A stretch of DNA of 61,066 nucleotides, taken from NCBI GenBank assembly GCA_009908745.1, contig JAAAOU010000337.1, positions 1 to 61,066 on the forward strand. Reading direction: 5' to 3'. Position numbers and translations under genes: made by a program. A model generated the notes under the pieces. That model did not search any database. It saw nothing but the letters and a program-made list of their open reading frames with translations, and was not told the origin of the DNA. Source of the stretch: Bacteroidota bacterium (GTDB lineage: Bacteria > Bacteroidota > Bacteroidia > Chitinophagales > Saprospiraceae). Each line of letters starts with the position of its first letter. Position 1 is the stretch's first letter. Positions 41,582 through 51,391 of this stretch are shown one piece after another.

Positions 41582-43465
41582 CTACTTTTCCATACCCTTT
41601 ACTTGCTCCTCCAACTCCGGCAGTACGCTCATGTCCTCAATCGTCGATGGCGGGTTGTACGGCTTGCCATCCACGATATGGCGCATGATGCGGCGCAAAA
41701 TTTTGCCCGAGCGGGTCTTGGGCAGGCGCTGCACCACATTGGCTTTCTTGAAGGCCGCCACCGGGCCGACTTGCTCCCGCACCATTTGTATCAGTTCCTT
41801 CTCCAATTCCGCTTCCGTAATGCTCGTACCTGCTTTTAGCACCACGAAACCAACCGGGATCTGCCCCTTCAGCTCGTCGTGCACCCCAATGACTGCGCAC
41901 TCTGCTACAGCGGGGTGAGCGGCTACCACTTCTTCCATCTCTGCCGTCGACAAGCGGTGCCCCGCCACATTGATGATATCGTCGATACGGCCCGTGATAA
42001 ACACATAGCCATCCTCATCGATATACCCGCCATCACCGGTGAAGTAGTAGCCGGGGTAGGGGCTGAGGTAGGAAGAAATAAACCGGGCTGTATCCTGCCA
42101 GAGGTTGGGCAGCGTGCCGGGGGCCAGCGGCAAGCGGATGACCACCGCGCCTTCGGTATTAGGGGGAAGCGGCTCGCCGTTTGGCGCGACTACCTTTAGG
42201 TCATAGCCACAAACGGGCTTGCCAGCAGAACCCGGTTTGACCGGCAGCAATTCTACCCCCACCATATTGGCTAGCATGGGCCAGCCGGATTCGGTCTGCC
42301 ACCAGTGGTCGATGACAGGCACTTGTAATACATCCTGGCACCATTCCAGGGTGGATACATCGCAGCGTTCACCCGCCAAGAAGAGGTAACGCAGGCTGCT
42401 CGTGTCGTACTTTGCCTTGAGCTTGGCTTCATTATCTTCTTTCTTAATGGCGCGGAAAGCGGTGGGCGCCGTAAAGAACACGCTCACCTTGTACGCTTCC
42501 AGCACCCGCCAAAATGCGCCCGCATCCGGGGTGCGTACCGGTTTGCCCTCGTAGAGCACCGTTGTGCAGCCGTGGATCAGCGGCGCGTACACGATGTAGG
42601 AATGCCCGACGACCCAACCCACATCGGAAGCGGCCCAGTAGACCTCGCCCGGTTCCACACCGTAGACGTACTTCATGCTGAATTTCATCGCCACTGCATG
42701 CCCGCCGTTGTCCCGCACGATGCCTTTGGGCTTACCCGTAGTGCCGGAGGTGTAGAGGATATAAAGCGGGTCTGTTGCTTCTACGCTCACGCAGTCCGCC
42801 GGAGAGGCTTCCGCCAGCAGGCCTTCCCAGTCAAAATCTCGGCCTTCTTGCAGCGGGGCTTGCAGAATGTCTCTTTGGTAGACAATGCAGCCGTCGATTT
42901 GGTGGTTGGCTTCTTCCAGCGCCGGGTTGACAATTTTCATATAGTCGATAATCCGGTTGATCTCCTTGCCCGCGCTTGCCGTCAACAGCAGCTTCGGCTT
43001 GGCGTCGTCTATGCGGATAGCCAGCTCGTGGGCGGCAAACCCTCCGAATACGACGGAGTGCACCGCTCCTAGCCGGGCGCAGGCCAGCATAGCGATGACC
43101 GTCTGTGGGATCATCGGCATATAGATGATGACGGTATCGCCTTTCTGCACACCCTTTGCTTTCAGCACGCCAGCAAACAAGGCGACTTGATCGCGCAATT
43201 CGCGGTAGCTAATGGCTTGCTTGGTATCGGTGACGGGCGAGTCGTAGTAGATGGCCGGCTGATCGCCCCGCCCGTTTTCTACATGGTAATCTAGCGCGAG
43301 GTGGGCCGTGTTCAACTGCCCGCCTTCGTACCAGCGGTAGAGGTTGTTCTCGTCTTTGGAAAGTACAGCAGCGGGCTTTTTGAACCAGTCGATGTCTTCG
43401 GCTTGTTCGCGCCAGAAGGCTTCCGGCTGTTCCATGCTGCGATTGTAGAAGGAGGAGTAAGTCAT
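41582..43465 (-). CDS. prpE: Propionyl-CoA synthetase-like acyl-CoA ligase
   Basis: 627 aa, ANL superfamily. The AMP-binding motif is YTSGTTGKPKGIV, and the catalytic Lys motif is KTRSGKILRRIMRHIV at the C-terminus, the site often acetylated for control. The segment NLYRWYEGGQLNTAHLALDYH and the ending DGKPYNPPSTIEDMSVL are like PrpE rather than AcsA, so propionate is the likely substrate. It forms a tandem pair with acsA, separated by a terminator. The cobalamin adenosyltransferase at 55.7 kb would fit a methylmalonyl-CoA route. Confidence 0.85.
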   Translation of the reverse strand: MTYSSFYNRSMEQPEAFWREQAEDIDWFKKPAAVLSKDENNLYRWYEGGQLNTAHLALDYHVENGRGDQPAIYYDSPVTDTKQAISYRELRDQVALFAGVLKAKGVQKGDTVIIYMPMIPQTVIAMLACARLGAVHSVVFGGFAAHELAIRIDDAKPKLLLTASAGKEINRIIDYMKIVNPALEEANHQIDGCIVYQRDILQAPLQEGRDFDWEGLLAEASPADCVSVEATDPLYILYTSGTTGKPKGIVRDNGGHAVAMKFSMKYVYGVEPGEVYWAASDVGWVVGHSYIVYAPLIHGCTTVLYEGKPVRTPDAGAFWRVLEAYKVSVFFTAPTAFRAIKKEDNEAKLKAKYDTSSLRYLFLAGERCDVSTLEWCQDVLQVPVIDHWWQTESGWPMLANMVGVELLPVKPGSAGKPVCGYDLKVVAPNGEPLPPNTEGAVVIRLPLAPGTLPNLWQDTARFISSYLSPYPGYYFTGDGGYIDEDGYVFITGRIDDIINVAGHRLSTAEMEEVVAAHPAVAECAVIGVHDELKGQIPVGFVVLKAGTSITEAELEKELIQMVREQVGPVAAFKKANVVQRLPKTRSGKILRRIMRHIVDGKPYNPPSTIEDMSVLPELEEQVKGMEK

Positions 43466-43504
43466 GCTTTAATCGTTTGTAGCTCTGGTAAGGTAGCGTG
43501 GTAT

Positions 43505-43538
43505 AAAAATGGCAGACTCACCAACTAAGCCTGCCATT
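43505..43538 (-). terminator. Terminator between acsA and prpE
   Basis: AATGGCAG (43508-43515) is complementary to CTGCCATT (43531-43538). Read on the minus strand the stem is followed by a run of T. It lies 36 bases past the acsA stop. Confidence 0.65.
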
Positions 43539-43573
43539 GTCTTCATATCCTTGTGTCAATTGTCAACTCGGCT

Positions 43574-45478
<1,905 letters not shown>

Positions 45479-45597
45479 ATCTCGCTTGATTTTGGCGGGC
45501 TTTCAATCTGGTCGGGCCAATCAAAAAGCCGCAGTGGTTTTAAAAGTATCTAGATATTTAGATGTTTATATCTGTAAAGGAAAAAAATGTGCATCGA

Positions 45598-45984
45598 TTA
45601 TCCAAATTCTACGACCTCATTTATTGTGTTTATGAGCTCTTCGTTGTCAAAAGGCTTGGTCAGGTAAACTTCTCCGCCTGTCGCATAGCCCCGGTAGCGG
45701 TCGTTAGGGGTACCCTTTGCGGTCAGGAAGATAATGCGGGTATCCTCGTAGGCCGGATTAGAACGGATACGCTTGGCCAATTCAAAGCCGTCCATACCGG
45801 GCATCATGACATCGAGCACGGCAACTTCAGGCTGATGTTGCTGCATAGCGGCCAGTGCCTGCTCGCCATCCTGCGCTTTTACGACTTGGTAGCCTTCTTT
45901 TTGCAGGAGGAATGCTATGGCGATAAGGATGTTGGGCTCATCGTCAACGAGTAATACCTTGGTTGAATCCTTTGCTGTCTTCAT
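45598..45984 (-). CDS. Stand-alone response regulator (REC only)
   Basis: 128 aa, one receiver domain and no output domain. Acidic pocket VLLVDDEPN, phospho-acceptor VLDVMMPGMDG, the Thr in FLTAKG and the Lys in TKPFDNEEL. It sits downstream of the symporter-linked histidine kinase on the same strand, so it is probably its partner. Before the cassette insertion the two would have been about 100 bases apart. With no DNA-binding domain it may pass phosphate on or act by protein contact. Confidence 0.93.
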   Translation of the reverse strand: MKTAKDSTKVLLVDDEPNILIAIAFLLQKEGYQVVKAQDGEQALAAMQQHQPEVAVLDVMMPGMDGFELAKRIRSNPAYEDTRIIFLTAKGTPNDRYRGYATGGEVYLTKPFDNEELINTINEVVEFG

Positions 45985-46089
45985 ACATTAAGACCGTAAA
46001 AATATTGTTCGCCAATTTACGGCTTTTGCCTCTAAAAATACACCTTTTTGGGTGGAAAAAAAATTTATGGGAAGATAAGGTCTTTGGGG

Positions 46090-46150
46090 CTATTGATTAC
46101 GCAGCCCCCGCAGCGGCAGCTCCACCCAAAAGGTCGCCCCTTCCCTTAAA
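46090..46150 (-). pseudogene. Remnant 3' end of the histidine kinase gene
   Basis: On the minus strand this encodes REGATFWVELPLRGLRN then Gln and a TAG stop, the same as the last residues of the intact kinase (which ends RNH, TGA). It is in the correct place to be the original end of the kinase gene next to the response regulator. It has no start of its own and is not expected to be expressed. Confidence 0.85.
46095..46150. repeat. Direct repeat, left copy (duplicated kinase tail)
   Basis: 56 bases that match 46886-46941 with only three differences (positions 46099, 46146 and 46147). It flanks the AT-rich cassette on the left. Confidence 0.93.
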
Positions 46151-46236
46151 ACTATAAAGGACAAGGAGTGATTTAGATAAAAAGTGTTATCTTACCTCTG
46201 AGAAAGGTTAATGATAATGTGAAAATAGACTATTCA

Positions 46237-46419
46237 ATGAAACCCAGAATAAGAGTCCTGAAAAAGGGCGAGGATGATTCAAATATTGATTACTGGTTGG
46301 CCTTAAGCCGGCAAGATAGGTTAATTGAATTGGAAGAGCTGAGACGGCAGTACATAAGCTGGAGATATGATAATAAACAAGGATTTCAGAGAGTTTATAG
46401 AGTTATTAAACGAGCATGA
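46237..46419 (+). CDS. Small protein paired with a nucleotidyltransferase (possible antitoxin-like)
   Basis: 60 aa from the ATG at 46237 (MKPRIRVLKK); a GTG 6 codons upstream is possible. It is basic at the start, with YWLALSRQDRLIELEELRRQY as the clear core (residues about 19-39). No known domain is recognised. It overlaps the next gene by 53 bases in another frame. Small proteins with a WxxxSxxxRLxxLExLRRQY-like core occur in front of similar nucleotidyltransferases, so the two probably act as a pair. Confidence 0.7.
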   Translation: MKPRIRVLKKGEDDSNIDYWLALSRQDRLIELEELRRQYISWRYDNKQGFQRVYRVIKRA

Positions 46420-46834
46420 GGTTAAGTATTTAGTTATAGGTGGTTATGCTGTCTCAATGCATGGTTATCCTAGATACACCAAGGATGTCGACTTCTGGAT
46501 TTGGATGGACACGGGGAATATTTCGAACTTGATAGAAGCGATAAAGGATTTTGGTTTCGACTCCCTTGACTTAGATGAAGAGGACTTTCTAGATCCAGAT
46601 AACATAATACAACTAGGTTATGAACCTAATAGAATCGATTTGCTGGTACAAGTGGAAGGCGTCGATTTCATAGATTGTTACAAGAATAAGCTGCAGCTCG
46701 AGATTGAAGGCCTCCTAATCGATTTCATAAGCATAGGCGATTTGATAACAGCCAAGAAGGCATCGGGACGGCTTCAAGATTTGGCTGATGTAGAGCATTT
46801 AAAAAAGATTCTAGATAAAAAAGGTAAATCTTAA
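46367..46834 (+). CDS. Nucleotidyltransferase (MNT/AbiEii-like) of a putative toxin-antitoxin-type pair
   Basis: 155 aa, a minimal nucleotidyltransferase fold. The glycine motif is VIGGYAVSMHGYPRYTKDVDFWI (GG at about 24-25, the DxD pair in KDVDFW), and a third acidic residue may be in NRIDLLVQVEGVDF. The C-terminus has ISIGDLITAKKASGRLQDLADVEHLKKI, typical of the DUF6036/AbiEii-like group. Such enzymes transfer NMP, and in many cases block tRNA or neutralise a partner. The start overlaps the small ORF. It is AT-rich and encoded inside the cassette. Confidence 0.8.
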   Translation: MIINKDFREFIELLNEHEVKYLVIGGYAVSMHGYPRYTKDVDFWIWMDTGNISNLIEAIKDFGFDSLDLDEEDFLDPDNIIQLGYEPNRIDLLVQVEGVDFIDCYKNKLQLEIEGLLIDFISIGDLITAKKASGRLQDLADVEHLKKILDKKGKS

Positions 46835-46880
46835 GCAGCGCTTGATTAATAGATGCTTGCTTTAGTGATCGCTTATTCAA

Positions 46881-49619
46881 TCAGTGATTGCGCAGCCCCC
46901 GCAGCGGCAGCTCCACCCAAAAGGTCGCCCCTTCCCCCAAACGGCTCTCCACCCCAATGCGCCCGCCGTGCTGCTCGACAATGGTATAGGAAATGAAAAG
47001 CCCCAGCCCGCTGCCCTGCGGTTTGCCCTTGAGCTTGTCGCTGATTTGCGTGAATTTCTCAAAAATCAGCTCCTGCTGTTTTGGCGAAAGCCCCGGTCCA
47101 TTATCCTCGATTTCCAATACAGCGAGATGCCCTTTCCGTCCGGCTCGCACGTCCACCCGGCCTGCTTCGTCGTCGCAAAACTTGATAGCGTTGGACAGTA
47201 GGTTGACCACCACTTGCGTCAGCCGGTCGAAATGGCCCATGATCTCCAGCCCATCCTCGTGCAATGCCAGCCGGTGTTTGACCCCGCGCTCCTTCATAAG
47301 CTGCTGCAAACCATTGACAGAGCGCTCGACGATCTCGTTGAAGTCGACCGGGCTAAGGGTCAGCTCGCCCTCCTCCGATTGTATCTTCTCGATGTCCAGC
47401 ACCTGGTTGATCAGCCGGGTCAGCCGCTCGCTTTCGCTGACGACGATCTGCAGGAACTCTTGTTGCTGATCGGGTTGCAGCTCGTCCGAGTCTAGCATAA
47501 TCTTCGATAGTGCGCGGATGGACGTAATCGGTGTCCGCAGCTCGTGGGTGACAGTGGTGATGAAGTCTGCTTTGAGCCGATCGAGCTCTTGTAAGCGTTC
47601 GTTGGCCTCTTTGAGCTGTTGCGTGGTGCGCTCCAGTTCGGCTGATTTCTTTTCCAGGGCCTTGCTGTATTGCACAATCTCTTTGGTCTGCTCCAGCACC
47701 TTGAACATTTCCTCCAGGCTAATCGGGTCTTCTTTGGTGATGGATGCGATGATAATTTTGGCGGAAGCCGCCCCTATGGCACCAGCGAGATGGGTCTCCG
47801 CGTAGCTGATCAGCTCGGCCCGCGCATTGACTTGACGGGACAGGTCTACACGATGCTGATTCTCATAGGCGGTCAGTAGGGTAGTGGTCCGGGGCACGCC
47901 CAAAAAGCGGTTGAGCAGGATACGCAGGTCTTGCACCTTGGCCCGCCGGCGTACCACTTCATAGTCTCCGCTGCCTGAGCTGTATTTGGATATATTGACA
48001 AAAATATCGGCTTGAGAAACTTCTAATGGACTTTGCCGGGTATTGAGGGAGACCAGGATATAGGTAAAGGTATTGAGAAACAGGCTCCAAAAGGCAGCAC
48101 TAGCCACCGGGGTATATCCGGTCAGGCCAAACAGCGCGTGCGGCCTCAGCAGCGGCCAGCCTAATAAGCCATCTTGCATGACTCGCTCGTCGATAAGGCC
48201 GGCCTCTATCAGCGTCGGGAAAGGCAGGCTGAACGCCCAGACCACAAAACCAACCACCAGGCCCCAAATCGCCCCTTGCCTAGTGGCTCGTTTCCAGTAA
48301 ATGCCGCCGAGCACCGCGGGCACAAACTGCGCGATAGCGGTAAAGGAAATCAAGCCTACCGACACCAGCGTATACTGCTCGCCCACCGCTTTGAAGTAAG
48401 CGTAAGCCAGCAGCAGCACCACCACTATACTGATGCGGCGGATGCCCAACAGGCCAGTGTCCAGACTGTTCTGCTCCCCCTGCCGAAAGTCCTGGGACCG
48501 CAGCAAGACCGGCAATACCAAGTTGTTGCCAATCATGATGCTTAGCGCAATGACCGCTACAATCACCATGCTTGTGGCCGCCGAAAAGCCCCCCAGGCCC
48601 ACGAACAGGGCCAGCGTATCCCACCCCATCTCCAGCGGTATACTGAGCACAAAGCTGTCCGGCTCCACGCTACCTTCCGGAAACAGCATCAAGCCCGCCA
48701 CCGCTATGGGCAATACGAAAATGTTAATCAGCAACAGGTACAAGGGGAACATCCAAGACGAGCGGGCGACCTGCCGGGGGTGGGAATTCTCCACGACCGC
48801 CACGTGAAACTGCCGGGGCAACAGCATAATGGCCGACATGGAGAGGAAGGTTAGCCAAAACCACTCCCAGCCCCCTAAGCCCACTGCTTCCAGGGTAAAC
48901 AACCGGCTGATCGAAGGGGCCGAGGCCGCCTGCTCAAATATATCCCCGAACCCGTCGTACAGCCCAAAGGTGACAAACCCGCCTATGGTCAGAAAGGCCA
49001 GCAGCTTCAGGATAGACTCGAACGCGATTGCCGCTATCAACCCGCCGTGCCGCTCGTTAGGGTCAAGGTTGCGGGTGCCAAAGAGAATGGTAAAAGCGGC
49101 CAGGGCGATGGCGATATAAAGCGCGGTATCTTGGTAAAAGGGCGGGGAAACGGCTTTGCTTGCTTGCTGTACTTCTTGGCCGACTAGTAGATTGAAGCTC
49201 GTGGAGATAGCCTTGAGCTGTATGGAAATATAGGGGATGATGCCGAATACCGCGATGCATGTCGCAATCGCCCCCAGCCAAGTGCTCTTGCCATAGCGGG
49301 AGGAGATAAAGTCGGCTACCGAAGTAATACGCTGCGACTTGCTGATGAGAATGATCTTCTTGAGCAGCAGCCACCAAACGGGAGCTAAAATAGCCGGGCC
49401 AAGGTAGGTGGTTAAAAAGCCGAGCCCGGAGGTGGCCGCCCGCCCCACGCTGCCGTAGTAGGTCCAGGCCGTGCAGAATACAGCCAGTGACAGGGCGTAA
49501 ATGCCGGAATTATTCACCACGCTTTTGCCCGCTTTCTCCCGCCGGTCCGCCAGCCAGGCGATCAGGAACAACAAGGCAATATAGCCTACTGATATGGTGA
49601 TGATGAGCAGAGAAGACAT
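46881..49619 (-). CDS. Sodium/solute symporter-linked histidine kinase (CbrA-like)
   Basis: 912 aa from the ATG at 49619 (MSSLLIITISVGYIALLFL); the longer open frame upstream overlaps another gene. The first about 500 residues are an SSS-family symporter domain with about 13 TM helices. After a linker and a coiled coil (about 640-680, ALEKKSAELERTTQQLKEA) come the DHp domain with TTVTHELRTPITSI (His at about 690) and an intact ATPase domain (VVNLLSNAIKFCDD, IEDNGPGLSPK, GSGLGLFIS). Such kinases couple solute uptake or sensing to phosphorylation. The response regulator lies downstream, beyond the inserted cassette. Confidence 0.93.
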   Translation of the reverse strand: MSSLLIITISVGYIALLFLIAWLADRREKAGKSVVNNSGIYALSLAVFCTAWTYYGSVGRAATSGLGFLTTYLGPAILAPVWWLLLKKIILISKSQRITSVADFISSRYGKSTWLGAIATCIAVFGIIPYISIQLKAISTSFNLLVGQEVQQASKAVSPPFYQDTALYIAIALAAFTILFGTRNLDPNERHGGLIAAIAFESILKLLAFLTIGGFVTFGLYDGFGDIFEQAASAPSISRLFTLEAVGLGGWEWFWLTFLSMSAIMLLPRQFHVAVVENSHPRQVARSSWMFPLYLLLINIFVLPIAVAGLMLFPEGSVEPDSFVLSIPLEMGWDTLALFVGLGGFSAATSMVIVAVIALSIMIGNNLVLPVLLRSQDFRQGEQNSLDTGLLGIRRISIVVVLLLAYAYFKAVGEQYTLVSVGLISFTAIAQFVPAVLGGIYWKRATRQGAIWGLVVGFVVWAFSLPFPTLIEAGLIDERVMQDGLLGWPLLRPHALFGLTGYTPVASAAFWSLFLNTFTYILVSLNTRQSPLEVSQADIFVNISKYSSGSGDYEVVRRRAKVQDLRILLNRFLGVPRTTTLLTAYENQHRVDLSRQVNARAELISYAETHLAGAIGAASAKIIIASITKEDPISLEEMFKVLEQTKEIVQYSKALEKKSAELERTTQQLKEANERLQELDRLKADFITTVTHELRTPITSIRALSKIMLDSDELQPDQQQEFLQIVVSESERLTRLINQVLDIEKIQSEEGELTLSPVDFNEIVERSVNGLQQLMKERGVKHRLALHEDGLEIMGHFDRLTQVVVNLLSNAIKFCDDEAGRVDVRAGRKGHLAVLEIEDNGPGLSPKQQELIFEKFTQISDKLKGKPQGSGLGLFISYTIVEQHGGRIGVESRLGEGATFWVELPLRGLRNH
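46886..46941. repeat. Direct repeat, right copy (functional kinase 3' end)
   Basis: 56 bases matching 46095-46150 with three differences. It is the 3' end of the intact kinase gene; it bounds the cassette on the right. Confidence 0.93.
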
Positions 49620-49621
49620 AG

Positions 49622-49834
49622 CTAAGAAGGTTTCTTGGCGTTTGGGTCGCGGGTCAGCCAGGCCGTCAGCCCAATCACGAGCGCCCAAGCTAGAAAGATA
49701 TACCAATACAGTGCTGGCAAGCCCAGTACCAGGCCCTCTTGGCTGAATAAGCTGATCAGCGGGAAATTGAACAAGGTCAACGCCAGCAGGAATGTGGCAA
49801 TGAGCTTGAGGCTGCGGTCGTTGCTGGTGGGCAT
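49622..49834 (-). CDS. Small two-TM membrane protein paired with the symporter-kinase (CbrX-like position)
   Basis: 70 aa from the ATG at 49834 (MPTSNDRSLKLIATFLLALT). Two hydrophobic helices: about 9-26 and 37-56. It ends 2 bases before the kinase start, so they are co-translated. Small membrane proteins in this position accompany CbrA-type and SSS proteins elsewhere and may be an auxiliary subunit. The sequence itself has no catalytic residue. Confidence 0.78.
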   Translation of the reverse strand: MPTSNDRSLKLIATFLLALTLFNFPLISLFSQEGLVLGLPALYWYIFLAWALVIGLTAWLTRDPNAKKPS

Positions 49835-49989
49835 GGTTGTGGTTTTGGAGGGAAGATAGGGAAAATGTGGTAATTGATCCCCCGCGCGCCCCGGTCTCCT
49901 GAAGAGGAAGAGCCATCCGTTCGGGAACAAATTGAACCCGCACCCCTTACCTACGTTACAACATCAGTTAACCAATCACAACCTACTGC

Positions 49990-51387
49990 ATGCCCACCCA
50001 ACAGCAATACCTCACCACCCTAAGCTTGCTATTGCTGATCGCTGTATGCCTACCCGCCTGTTCTCCGAAGACCACCACCGCCGAGCTCCCCGTCAAAGCC
50101 CCTGCTGCCTTTTCCGGATCGGGAGCAGCCGAATTACCTGCCGACTGGTGGGCCTCCCTCGGCGATACGGCCCTTAACCGGGTGATGGATACCGCCTTGA
50201 CGAACAACTTCAACTTGGTAGTGGCCTGGGAGCGATTGCAGGCGGCAAGGGCTGTGGTGGAACGTGAATCAGCTTCGCTTTTCCCAGATCTGCGGGCAAA
50301 CATACAAAGCGCCCTGAACTTCCCGCAGCCCGACTTTGTAGGCGGTGAGAACGTGAGGTTGGGGCTTCGCTCACAGTACGAAGTGGACCTTTGGGGGCGG
50401 ATCCACTCGCTGGTGGATGCGGAGCGTTTCCGCCGGGATGCGAGTGGGGCAGATTACCAGGCAGCGGCGATTTCCCTCTCCGCGGAGGTGGCCCGAGCTT
50501 GGTACCAATTGGCAGAAGCCCGCGGGCAGCTGGCTATCGTAAATGCGCAATTGCGGAACAACGAGAAGATACTGCGGCTTATCCGGCAACGTCTAGGTAC
50601 AGGGCAGGTGCGTAGCGTGGACGTGCTGCGGCAGGAGCAGCTGCTGGCCGGCACACGCGAGCAAAAGACTTACATACGTGCCAACATTCGCTTGCTGGAG
50701 AACCGCTTGTCGGTACTGCTGGGCGATCGCCCGCAGGACGCTTTGCCCGCTTTACCTGATACGCTACGGTCGCCACTGCCCCTGCCCGCCACGGGCATAC
50801 CCCTAGATTTGGTGCGCCAACGCCCCGACCTGCAGCGCGCCTTCTACCAGGTGCAAGCCGCCGATGAGGAATTGGCGGCAGCCATCAGCAATAAATACCC
50901 CCGCCTTTCTCTAAATGCGTCTACCAGCCTGCGGTCCAATAACTTCCGTGACGTGCTGGACAGCTGGGCGTACTCCCTGGCGGGAAATATTGCTGCGCCA
51001 CTGCTCAACGCCGGCCAGTTGCGTGCCGAGGTAGACCGCAGCCGGTCCGTCCGCCAACAGCGCTTGTACGAATACGGGCAAGCCACCCTGACGGCCTTTC
51101 GCGAGGTGGAAGATGCCCTGGCGCAGGAACAAAACCAAGCTCAAGCCATTACAGCCCTAGAAGATCAACTCCGTTTGGCGAGGCGCGCTTACGAGCAACT
51201 GCGGCTGCAGTATTTCAACGGCACTAGCACTTATCTCGACGTATTGACCGCCCTCGACCAAATGCAGCAGCTGCGCCGTGACCTGCTTTCTGCCCGCTAC
51301 CTGCTGATGGACTACCGCATTGCGCTGTGCCGCGCCTTAGCCGCCGCTCCGGATGCTACCCCAATAAACCGTAACCGAACACAGTAA
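49990..51387 (+). CDS. RND efflux outer membrane lipoprotein (TolC/OprM/NodT type)
   Basis: 465 aa. Lipoprotein signal ending LIAVCLPAC. It has two outer membrane efflux protein repeats: the first with DTALTNNFNLVVAWERLQAA and RSQYEVDLWGRIHSL, the second with FYQVQAADEELAAAISNKYP and a later ALTAFREVEDALAQEQNQ. It forms the trimeric outer membrane channel. It is the first gene of the pump operon, divergent from the small two-TM gene; 4 bases before the adaptor. Confidence 0.93.
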   Translation: MPTQQQYLTTLSLLLLIAVCLPACSPKTTTAELPVKAPAAFSGSGAAELPADWWASLGDTALNRVMDTALTNNFNLVVAWERLQAARAVVERESASLFPDLRANIQSALNFPQPDFVGGENVRLGLRSQYEVDLWGRIHSLVDAERFRRDASGADYQAAAISLSAEVARAWYQLAEARGQLAIVNAQLRNNEKILRLIRQRLGTGQVRSVDVLRQEQLLAGTREQKTYIRANIRLLENRLSVLLGDRPQDALPALPDTLRSPLPLPATGIPLDLVRQRPDLQRAFYQVQAADEELAAAISNKYPRLSLNASTSLRSNNFRDVLDSWAYSLAGNIAAPLLNAGQLRAEVDRSRSVRQQRLYEYGQATLTAFREVEDALAQEQNQAQAITALEDQLRLARRAYEQLRLQYFNGTSTYLDVLTALDQMQQLRRDLLSARYLLMDYRIALCRALAAAPDATPINRNRTQ

Positions 51388-51391
51388 TAGC

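Larger units (their letters stand above)
46151..46885. mobile_element. AT-rich two-gene nucleotidyltransferase cassette between direct repeats
   Basis: About 735 bases bounded by the 56-base repeats. A 60-base line I counted inside has about 32% G+C, far below the neighbours. It holds a small ORF and a nucleotidyltransferase gene on the plus strand, opposite to the kinase operon. There is no transposase or integrase. It looks like a cassette moved in by recombination or integration, with the kinase 3' end restored. Confidence 0.75.

Noticed and set aside
49622-49943. Longer N-terminus for the symporter-kinase, starting at 49943
   Set aside because: The extra 108 residues overlap the small two-TM gene in another frame and are low-complexity (His/Gln/Pro). 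The ATG at 49619 begins directly with the first symporter helix.
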